Shown here: one piece after another, positions 49,101-61,000 of the stretch | How positions within the stretch are numbered: the first letter of the stretch is position 1 | Layout of the letters: each line of letters begins with the position of its first letter | Assembly: GCA_033032175.1 (NCBI GenBank) | Contig: CM065331.1 | Span: 7,936,370-8,000,369, forward strand | Reading direction: 5' to 3' | Origin: Saturnia japonica | Lineage: Eukaryota; Arthropoda; Insecta; Lepidoptera; Saturniidae | DNA: 64,000 nucleotides | Notes under the pieces: model-generated | The model's input: the letters and a program-made list of their open reading frames with translations, nothing else | Databases searched by the model: none | What the model was told of the DNA's origin: nothing | Position numbers and translations under genes: made by a program

Positions 49101-52001
49101 CCTCTGTCCTTCTGGTGGTTGATAGATCTTGAACCTTTCTAATCCAGATATTGTGATTTTCTTTTTGGCGTTAAACTAATATTTATATTGTAATATATAT
49201 ATAAGTTCATTATATTAAATACAGCATAATAAAATGGATAATCCATACTAATATTATAAATGCGAAAGTAACTCTGTCTGTCCTGTCTGTTGCATTTCAC
49301 GCCCTGAAATAGACGATGAAGGTCGCAGAACGCATCAAACCAAATTTGATGAATTTTGGTATAGAGATATATTGGACCTTCAAGAAAGACATTGGCTTAC
49401 CTTATGTCGTGAAAATAAAACTTTAAGAGGTGTTGAAATAGGGGAGGTAAGATTGTATGAAGAACCTACTATTTCTAAATTTAGGGATATGAAAATTCAT
49501 ATTTATGCTTTTAGGAAAAAATAAGTGTTTCGTGTTTAAAAAAAAAAAGGGTAATTTACAATACACATAGACTGCACCACTTGATACCAAGCAAAATGTT
49601 CCTGAGACATAAGCTTACATATAATATATTATAATATATTTTTCAATTACTAAATTCCAAAATTCCAAAATTCTGCTGCCCGTCTCCTTGAAATTAGTCC
49701 ACATTATGCACTTTGCATCTTAAAATTCTGTCTTTTCGTCCCTAAATTTACATATGTGCTCCGTTGCTGCTCCTTTTGGAATCACCCAGATCTTTTGACA
49801 CAAGTAGACGATTTAATCAAAATTACCTTAGAATCGATCTTAATATGCAGCTGCACGAGCAATCTTGGACCCAAGCATCCTTACCCATCCGTTGTGGTGG
49901 TTTAGGGATTCGCAAAATTTCCAGTGTCGCTTTACCAGCCTTCCTATCTTCTGTCCATAGTTCAGCAAATCTCATAAGTAAAATTTTAAGGGTATCCCCT
50001 TCATACTTTGAGATTGCTGGCTTGGAAGAAGCTAGAAACGCTTTCTTAATTGCATGCCCAGGTCAAAATTTTCCAGTTTCTCCAAATTCACAGAGGAGCT
50101 GGGACGACATAAACTGCAAATTGATTTATGACAATATTTTAAGCTGTAGTACGGGTTCGGCGCGTGCTAGGCTTTTGGCTGTGGTTGCGCATGAGGCCGG
50201 CTACTGGCTTCAAGCGTATCCTTCGTCAAATACAGGAACATTTCTTGAACCTGACACGCTCCGAATCGCAACCTGTCTACGGCTTGGGGTTCCGGTCTGC
50301 GTTCCTCATAAATGTCCCTGTGGCAGTGATGTCGACAAGCTAGGACATCACGGACTGTCATGTCAAAAAAGTGCAGGCCGCTTCTCGAGACATGCCGCAC
50401 TTAACGATATCATACGCCGGTCACTTGCCACCGTCAACGTTCCAAGTTTACTTGAGCCGACTGGTATTGCAAGAGACGATGGCAAGAGACCGGACGGTAT
50501 GAGTTTGGTTCCATGGAAGATGGGCCGGGTGCTAGTATTGGATGCAACCTGTTCAGACACGCTGGCCCCTTCCCATCTACTTGGAACCAGCAACAGAGCT
50601 GGTGTGGCTTGTGAGGCGGCTGAAAAAACCTTGCCTAAAGGGACTCCTTTTCATAATATATTTTAATCTGTAGTTATGTATGTACATGTAATAATTATAA
50701 ATGTGTATTGTGTAAGTACATATAAATCAACTTATAATATCATAAACAAGTAACAATATATACAGACGTGTTACATCAGCATATTAAATAAAAAAGCTTA
50801 CATTATACAAGACATATGTCCGTCCTATCATGACATATAGCTACATAGCTATATATATAAGCTGCGCTACATTCGCACATACGTCAAATATCAACATTAA
50901 CAAATTCCAAATCCTCCAAACCCGATTCTTACGTAAAATTAACAAAGTCCCTTGGTACGTTGGTCGAATCGTATATTAAATATCTTACACGATCTTACTT
51001 CGAAACTGCTTCGAATCACGTGAATCTGTTAGTGAAAGCTACCGCAACTTAAACCCCAAAACCGAACATCCCACGCGAACAACTCCGGTCGCGAATATCT
51101 TCACCGAGCCCGTTTATAAGATCGAGGAAATAAACAAATACTGATCCACCGTCTCTCCAAACAAAGCGTGCTCGCGCCCACGCCCGCGAAACCACCGTTC
51201 CCTCCGCAGGGGACGGGCGGCTAGTTTCGCTCCCGCAAACCAGTCACGACCTCCCTCTCTTGCGGCAACTCAAGCCTAGGTCCGTTCCCTCGGTGTAGAA
51301 CCTTAGAGTCAGGTAGCCGCTCGCGCGATACAGGTGACACTGCACTTGCAATCACGTAGCTACCCACACACATCATTACACACAATATGTACATACATAA
51401 GTGCACACCACATAAGTACATAGATTCTGTAAGGGACCTTTTTTTTCTTTTTTTTACGATAGTTACTTTCGATCATGTTTCCAGAATACTAAATACATTT
51501 ACACATGTTCATTCCTTTCTCCCAGGAGGCAGGGGCATGTATGTATGCGTTAGTTTAGCTCGAATTTTCTACAGATAGGGAATTAGTCAGTTCGCGACCT
51601 TTTCACAATCGCGGTAACAGCCCAAACCGACTTCCGGCCACTTTGGTATCCTTGTGCGCATGTTGCTCACGCTTTCGCGGCTGAATGCCTTAAGCGTTCG
51701 CCCCCAAGCCTGGTGAAGCTGTCAAAGCCATAAGTGGCTCTATTTCTTTAGGGCCCCTTAGGCTAACAGTATAGTCAGTGGGAAAGAAAAAAACCATCTA
51801 TAATTACTTTGGTTTATCGTGTTCAGAGATTAGTCAGTCTATATACAGTAATATAGCGGGGTGGTAGAGATCGCGACCACCATACACATAGTGTTAAACA
51901 CATGTATGATTTTTTTTTGGTTTGTCGTGTTCCGAGATCAGTCCGTGTATATAATAATATACATTTATAAATAATATAAATAAATAAATATATATATGTC
52001 C

Positions 52002-52041
<40 letters not shown>

Positions 52042-55000
52042 TAATACTATTAATAATTTAGTAAAACGGACGAGTTTTTTTGTTTGTTTATTTAAACACG
52101 GTAATCTCTGGACAACTGGTAGCAGTCGGATTCGAAAAATTATTTTTGTGTATGATAGCCAGATTCACGAAGAACAATATAGACTATCTGGAACTAAGCT
52201 AAACTTCTCAGCTAGCCTTAAATATTGATTTTTGTTTAAGAAAGTCGAAATGAAAGTGTTTCCGAACTGCTTTATCCGCATGCGCTGGCGTAATGGTTAG
52301 TGATAGGTAAATATAATATTCTACAAAAATATTGTTCTGTAGTATATCTAAAAAAATGATCTAAAGTCTTTTTATCGCCTGAAAAATTTTCTCCCAGTTA
52401 AAACGAAAACCATGCTAGTGCAATCTATAATATTTCCTATAATTGACTATGGTGATGTGTGCTTTTACGATCTGAACGCTGACCTTCTTAACAAACTTGA
52501 CAGATTACTCTACAATTGCATTCGATTTGTTTTTAATCTTCGTAAGTATGACCATGTATCGAGCCATCGTTCAGTGCTTAATTGGTTGCCCATACGCCAG
52601 CGTCGGAGTTTGCGGGCTCTGACAACTCTGTACTCTATTCTATTTTCTCCCAACACTCCCTCTTACTTAACTCCACATTTTCAGTTTTTATGCTCTGATC
52701 ATGACCTTAACCTTCGCTCTTCTAATAATCTTATTCTTTGCTGTCCTGTCCATACTTCCGGTCTAGTACATTCATCTTTCTATATCCAATCTATTCTCCT
52801 ATGGAATGTGCTTCCTTATGAAATCAGGATGTCATCTAATCGTTTCAGTTTTAAAGTCAAGGTACGTCGGCTTTACCAGTGTCATTTAGCAGAATTATCT
52901 GGTTAATGCTGTATTTAGTACTGAATGTTGACTAATTATACTTTTATTTATTGTATTGATATTTATGTATGATGTTGTTATGTGTATGTATTGTATATGT
53001 GTAATATATATGTATTATATTATATGTAGTATATTGGTGTTGATATTTTATCTATATATTGTGATATTAAATAGGTTAAACATAATTTCATAAAAACCTT
53101 ACCTTTTAAACCTACCAACATTAAACTCTGCATCACCTAATGGTTGACTGGCAGAGAATACCTTAGGCATTAAGTGCGCCATTGCGTATTTAACGCATAA
53201 TGTGTAAATAAATAGATAAATAAAAAAGTCTCCAATAACATATGCCTATTTCTTAATAGCATACGCCACAATAAAGTATTTTGCGAGTTTTTATGTTGAA
53301 GATTAAAAATTTATTTATGATCATTATTTTTAGGCTTATCATATTAATCCTTACGAACAAAAGTTATTTTATCATAAAGACAATTTAAATTTTTCTTTTT
53401 AAAGCATGTTATTTGGACACATAGTTTAGGAGAAAATGAAAAATTAAAATAATTTGTACTTGCGGGAAGTGATGACAATTATGATAGTCTACACGGGTCC
53501 GTCGCGTTGAAATACACGGGTGAAACCGAGGGGCACAGCTAGTTGAAAATAAAAACCACAACATGTCACTTTAAGATCCCGCCAAAAACTCCTATAGTCA
53601 TGTTATTCGTTATTTTAATAATGTATTCAGGTTTTGGGTTTTGAATTATTTAAATGTAAGTTACAACATTCGTGTGTCATGCTATTTTCTTATCTTTATT
53701 CAGAGGTATATAATTATTATTAAATACACAGTACATACTCATTTATTGTAGTTAATTGCATGCTATTAACACCAATCACTATTAATATTTGAAGATATTA
53801 TTAACGTGAAATAAACTATAAAGTGTTGTTTTTCATTAGTGATATCTAAGTGATAATGGAAGAAATAAACTAGTTACGCCATCTGTCGGAATACTTGCAA
53901 ACAATTTAGTGATGTATAAAGGTTAAAAGTTATTTTGTTAACCGTAGAGGGAGCAATCAGCTATTTAGGGCCAAGGTGTTGCCAAAGTGTATAAGACAAT
54001 TGCTTCAAGTAGGGTTGTGCGATTAAGAGAGAAAAATCGATTGTTTTAATTATTCATATATATCCTCAGAATGATTTCTCTCGACCAAACCAATCATACG
54101 CCTGATGTAATTTCTTGTTTGTAGTTACTCCAATACTGACTGTGATAATAGTCACTGGATTTTTTAAATAATTTAAAAATCTATTAAGAAACAGGTAATC
54201 TCCACTAACAAATAAAATTAATAATTTATTTGAAGGGATTTCACTCAAAAAAAATTTCACGGTCTATGATGAAAGTTTTATTGTTTCTTATGTTATTACT
54301 GGTTTAGTACTTGATATTTAAATATACGAAGAAATAAATTAAGATATCATTACAATAGTTTAAGATGTACTGAAAAGAGTATCTTGACATAGAATCCTAA
54401 TTAAACGGCTGGAAGGTATTTGAAGGTGCTGAAAATATTGAAGTGGTGATTCGAACAGATTCTCTTGTTAGTGTACCCATTTCTGCTTCAAATAGTACAT
54501 CGTTTATCATTTTCTCTGCGTAAAGTCTTTGATCAGGAGCTAATCGACGTAATTTCATAATCCAACCTTTCACTATCAGTTCGGACTCACAATCTGGTTT
54601 TTGAAAATAATAGTTTGGTAAATCTACCGTTTCATCGTTCGGTGTAATGTTAGATCTCTTTCGAACAAAGGGGTACATCATGGGTTGCTGCGAAGTTGAA
54701 TACTGTAACGAAAAGTAATAATTGCTAATTACATATCTACTACTACTACTCTACTCTACTACTAATTACTACTCTTTATAGGCGAAACTGATAATGAAAT
54801 TTAGTATTATTAGGGATAATAGGAACCACTGCACCACCTGGGTTAAAATTTTATATGTTTTCTTTTAAGGCACTAAACCAATATATATATAATGTGAATT
54901 TAAAATATTTTGGTCCATACGTATAGAATTTGTTAATGACTAAAGCACCACCTATCGGATCCTAGCATGGCTATGGACGATTCAATTGATAAAACAAATA

Positions 55001-58000
55001 TATTATATGAATATGAGCTAAATCGGTCAAGTTGTTCAGAAGTTAAACAATCACTGTCAGATGCACACAAGATTTATTAAGGTTATTCTCGTAATTAGGT
55101 AATGACACAAAATATAAATGTTTTTACAAAAATAATATGAGAAGTTAAGTTAATTTGATTATAAGGATTTTAAATATATTGTAAAGACAATAAAATTTAA
55201 TAGCTTATTAAGAATGATGATTTTAAGAAAAAAGTATTTCTACCTATTTACTAACATTGGCGGAAATTATAATTTACAAACTGGCAGCACTGCAAATGTC
55301 AAATCAAATGTCTCTAATCACTAATGTGACATTTCATTTCTCACTGTCAATCGAATCTTGTCATCTGTCATCATTTTATTATGAAAATAAAAACAATTAT
55401 GTACACGCTTTAAGCAATAAGTTTTATTTATTTATATTACTTACCTCATTTACCTCGCTGCTCTGTGTTTCATATAATTGGTCACATAAAAACAACATTT
55501 CTTTGTAATACCATAGCGTTGGCTCGGGAACGTCGTCAAGAGAAACCGCAGAACGTTTCGCTGTGTCTATTTTATTTTTCTCTTTATTAAAATTCGTCCT
55601 TAGAGAGTTAATTTTCTTTTTCAATTCTATTTTCGTATAACCCGGCTTGTATGTTTGCAATGCTCCTATGATTTTCTGCAGCGCGATTCCACGTTTTCTT
55701 TTGTCCGTATAACCAGAATTACTGGCATTCCATAACACTGGGTTATCTCTGTACAAAGATATTAATAGTAATACAAAATCGCGTTCTGACATTGTTTCGC
55801 CACCAACAGTTGATACTTCGACTTTAATTTCTGGCTCTGACACGTCCGCCATGCTTAGTCACGCGCGAACGAATACGCGATTGTCATTCGCTTTCATTCG
55901 GCGTCAATATATAATCGCATCAATTACTATCAATCAATGAATCAACCCGGCGCGTAATTTGAAACTAAGATGGCGCCGATCGCTTATACGCGCATGCATA
56001 ACAAACGTGATTTAGCTTAGTTGCTTATTATATTTGTTATATTTCGTATATAATACCTTGCATACAAAATTTAATATATTTTTTATATTAATAAGAATGC
56101 CTACTTGCTTATTTTTCTTTTTTTTTTTAAATTAATTGAATATTAATGCATTTATGGTAATTCCGTATGATGCAGGATTATTAAAGATGTCATATGAAAA
56201 ATAACATTATATTATGTATTCAGTTAGGCGATTCAATTCCCAGGACATGATTGTCCTATCCAGACCTATTTCAGAATTTCAATTAATTACTAACAAAGTT
56301 CACCGACTTCAATAAAAGGAGTATCAATTCGAATGTATAAGTATATTTTTAATGAATGTTCAGCCTTAACTTTTTTGTTTATAAAACTATTTGGATGATT
56401 CCTTTTTGGTTGGAATAAGTATACATCAAGGGTGATCCCATTTTAATTTCATTGGCATTGGACCTTGAAGTTCGAAGGAAGGTAAACCAGAAAACTCCTC
56501 AAAATTACTGAAGTCGGCTTTATTTTTTTGTTAAAAATTGTAATACTAAAGCGATGTTGGCTTAGTGGTACCTGATGTTAGAACATCGCGTCGATCGACG
56601 TGGCTTCGAATCCAAGAGCAATTTCAGTGAAAGAAAATATCGTGAAGAAACTATCTGTAATCTAAGAAATCTGTCTGTAAGCAGCAATCGGTGTTTTTTT
56701 TTAAATTCTTTATAGGATTAGCTTTTAGCCACAATATCACTTAATGCTAAAAGCGACGATGTAGCTCAAGATCGTAGCACGCTAATCCTAGGGAGAGACT
56801 GGCTCTCAAGTCTAACTGCAGTAATACGCCTACAGGTCAGGCAGCAGGTTAGGCTCATTGCAGGGATTCGAACTCATGTCGATCGACGCCAGGTCCTTAC
56901 ATGCCACCACTAAGCTATCATTGCTATAAAAACATTAAATTAAAGAGGGAGTCTGGCCACTTTGCCAATGAGTGGTCTCAAAACGCGTCTGTCAAAGTAA
57001 CTAGTTTTTCATCATGTGGTTGTGATTGCGTGGATCGGTAATTCGCAAGTTTTTACTTCGTCTTCGGCGATTGACTATAAACCTGTTCATAGCAGTGAAG
57101 TTATGATGGTTTTTCTTGTATTTGCAAACAGAATTAAAGTGTGTTTTTTTTACAGTTGTCGCGCAACTCTGACTTTGAATTACACGAAGTGGAAACAAAA
57201 CGACCGACCAATGGACAGGTAAAAAGAATTTTAATTAACATTAGAAAGCTTATTTGTATCATGCAAACTCTACAAGTAGTCCGCCTGATGGTAAGTGGAC
57301 ACTGCAGCTCATAACAGCATACAAACTTAAACATAACTTCATACAGGTGGTTATCTGTGACCTGAAAATGCTTGATGTTTATTTATTTTACAAATTTTAC
57401 GTTGCAAGAATGCGGATGCTCAGATGGAGCGAAGGAATCACTCTTGAGTTTGGTACGATCATGCATAACATCTACATAGCGTATACTGTAAACCATATTG
57501 ATATCCAAGATAAACAACATCATAACTCGTTTTCAAGATAAAACAAGAATTTTTAACAAAAAATATAACCGACTTTAATGATTTTGAGGATTTCCTTTGG
57601 TGTGTCTTCGAAGTTCAAGCTCCAATGCAAGTGAAATTAAAATGGGATCACCCTTGAGATATTACATACATAACAAAAAAAGAATCATCGAAATCGGTTC
57701 AATAACAAAGAAGTTATGACTGAACATACATAAAAAGAAATATACATTCGAAACGCCGTCTTTTTTTAAATAAATTTTTTTAACTAAATATTTAACTTTA
57801 AGATTCAAATTTCAATCGAATTCTATTTATATTTAAAGCTATTTCGATTCAAAAATTATGATATAAGTATAACGAATTAATTAATTAACAATTATATAAG
57901 ATGAGGGAAACCGTGGCGTGTACTGTCTAAGGATAGCCTCATAGGATAGCGTTGTTTATTACAAACAGCGACGCCGCCGTCATTATTATCCAAGCCTGAA

Positions 58001-61000
58001 TTTTGAAAAGTATCAAATCAATTCAAACAAGGAATTTCCTTTACCTTTTTTTTTTCAAACTAATTATACTGTTTTCTGGGAGGTCTTGAGAGCTTCACCA
58101 GGATTATGGGCAAGCGCAGAGGCACTCAGCCGCGTAATTCCTCAACCTCAAATGTCTGTCTTATTAATATGGATTTTTCAGACAGTAATCAAGTGTATAA
58201 ATAGAATGTAATAACTGTAATAAATAATAAATTCGGCAGTTAGGTTATTTTATGACGGTACGCGAAGCCATATATGACATACTAGCTGTGCCCGCGGCTC
58301 CGCTCGCGTAGAGTACAGAATGTCGGCAGGTGATGAACCCACTTCCACCCAAGGAGATCACCCGCCGGTTATTTTAAAGATAAAGATGCGTATTTTTTTT
58401 GCGCATCCCTAATTCTTTTGTAAAAATAAAAGTAGCCTAAGTCTTTAAATTATCAGCTATCTGCCAGTGATGGTCCGTTAAAAGCAGGCCAACTATTTGG
58501 AGATTTTACGGAACAAACAGACAGACAAAAAAAATTTAAAAATTTGTTTACAAAATTTTCATGTGTTAGTAGTAAAAAGTTGTTATTTTGAAATTACAAA
58601 CAGACTTTTCAAATTTATTACGTAATTGCATAGGTATATTTTTTATATAATTTAAAGTTACGATGTTATTCGTATTGGGTGTAAATATGTGTGGTTCTTT
58701 TACCCCATTGTTGCATAAATCATAAAAGCAAAATGTATTATCTCCACTCTGGTCTACTGTTCGAGCGGTACCGGGCTGGTTATTGAAACTATTAAAACGA
58801 ATCAAGATATCTATGGTACAGTTTCAGGTTTTTCACGAGGACATGGAGTACGAACCTTCAGGTTGGCTAGAGACGACTCTCACACGAATGGGCAGTTCCA
58901 CGGATGACTTCTTTCAAAAGAACGGGTCCTCTCTGAAGACTATAACATTATTTATATTAAATGGACTCGTTATTGGTTTCTTCTTCGGATGTCTATACTA
59001 TCATTTGAATTATAGTAAGTAAAAAAGTGAAAATGAAAAATAAATGGAAGAGAGGGTAGAACTATTAAAATTTTTCAGCAGCTTAGAATTAATAAATCTG
59101 TAACAGAGCGTTCGTGAATCACAACCATTACTTTCCAGTATATATATTGTACTTGTAGTCTTTGAGCATTACCTATTTGGTCGTTATAGGGATCAGACGT
59201 TACGTTACGTTTTATATCGAACTCTCGTGGACTAAAAAACACCGGCGGTATTGTGGTGACCCTGCTTCCACCCACGGCGGTCGCTCGCCGGTTATTTTAA
59301 AGATAAAAATACTTATTAGCTTATTTGTGCGAACACTAATTCTGTTTTTAAAATAAAAGTAGCCCAAGACAGTACCATAGTAGTAGTTGTTGTGGAGTTC
59401 AGTAGTGTTATGGAGTACCATATAACAGGTATATGACGCAAAAGCCCCGACAAATTCGGTCCAGCCGTTTCCGAGAGTAGCTGGAACAAACAGACAGACA
59501 GAAATAAAAAAAAAAAATTTTTACCAGTACCTTATATACTTTTATAGGTGTTTTGTAAATAGCTGCTATTTTGACATTACAAACAGACACTTCAGTTTTT
59601 TATTCGTATTAATATACTAGCGGTGTTCCGCGGCTCCGCAAACCTTTATTATACATTAATTATTTTATTTTAATAATTCTTATGGCCTATTAATTGATGA
59701 ATGACATACATATAATAATTACAAAATTACAACAAAATCGGTTGAGAATTGATAATTTTGTTTGTGCAACTGTCTTTCACGATTTTCTGTAGCTTATGAA
59801 ATAGAGTATATATATTATGGTTCCGTTCCGTCATCCAAATCTCTAATAATAATTATTATTTTTTACGATTTCTAAGTGTCAAAGATAATTCTTAAAACCT
59901 GACAATTAAACAATGGCATAAGCTTCTCATGAACAAAATTTCATAAACATCAGTCAAGCTGCATTTGAGATATCCTGGACATACAAACAGACAGTAAAAA
60001 TAACTTTTAATGTTTTATTCGTGAAATTATTACATGTATAGACAAAACTACAGATTTTTTTAAATATGTATGTTTTTGGTAATGTAAATTTACAAGTGCC
60101 CGAGATGAAAAGTGTTGTATTTTCCCATGTAATTTTGTTTTCATATTTTACCCGTTGTTATGCATAAACCAAAAATAGTCTTTTGTGCATTCTTAGATTT
60201 AGAAAAGGCCTATGACAAAGTGATGAGGAATGAGCTGTGGTTGATATTGTTTAAGCATGGGGTTAGCGGTGATCTGATATAAGCATTGAAATCACTCTAT
60301 GAGGATTCCAATGTGTTAGAATAAATGGGGCAATCACTGAATAGTTTGATATTTAAAAGTGTATTAGACAGGGATATGTAGCGTCTCCATGGCTGTTCAA
60401 CCTATTCATGGATAATTATCTGACAGATTTGAAAGAGAGTGATTGTGGACTGAGAATGAACGAGTTACTTGTCAATTGTCTTTTTTACGCTGATGACCAA
60501 GTTTTACTTGCATCGTCAGCTAAGGATTTGCAAGCGATGGTGACTATTATGAATGAGAAGCTTTGGAAAGAAAGGGAATGAAAGTAAATGCAAAGACGAA
60601 AGTTTTGGTGTTTGAAAAGGAAGAGAAAATGACAGAAGTATGTATCCGGATTGATGAGGATGAACTGGAGCAAGTAAGTGAGTTTGTATACTTGGGATCG
60701 ATGTTTATCAGGGATGGAAAGTATGAGAGAGATATAGGAAGGAGAGTAAATGCCGGTAATATGGTGAATGGGGCGTTGCACTCCTTTATGAACAGCTAGA
60801 GAATTTCTATGAAAGCTCGTTTGGCCCAAGGGCCAAGGCCTTGGCCTTAGTTCCAAGACTCATGTACGGAAGTGAAAGCTGGGTGTGGCAGAAAAATCAT
60901 GCAAGTAAAATAAATACAGTAGAAATGAGAGCTCTAAGAAGTATGTTAGGAGTGAAATTGAGTCACAGGATAAGAAACAGTGTGATAAGAGAACTTTGTG

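Noticed and set aside
50167..50593. Minus-strand frames opposite the retroelement protein.
   Set aside because: Shadows of the longer plus-strand frame with clear protein motifs.
60485..60856. 123-codon minus-strand frame.
   Set aside because: Opposite strand of the RTE reverse-transcriptase pseudogene.
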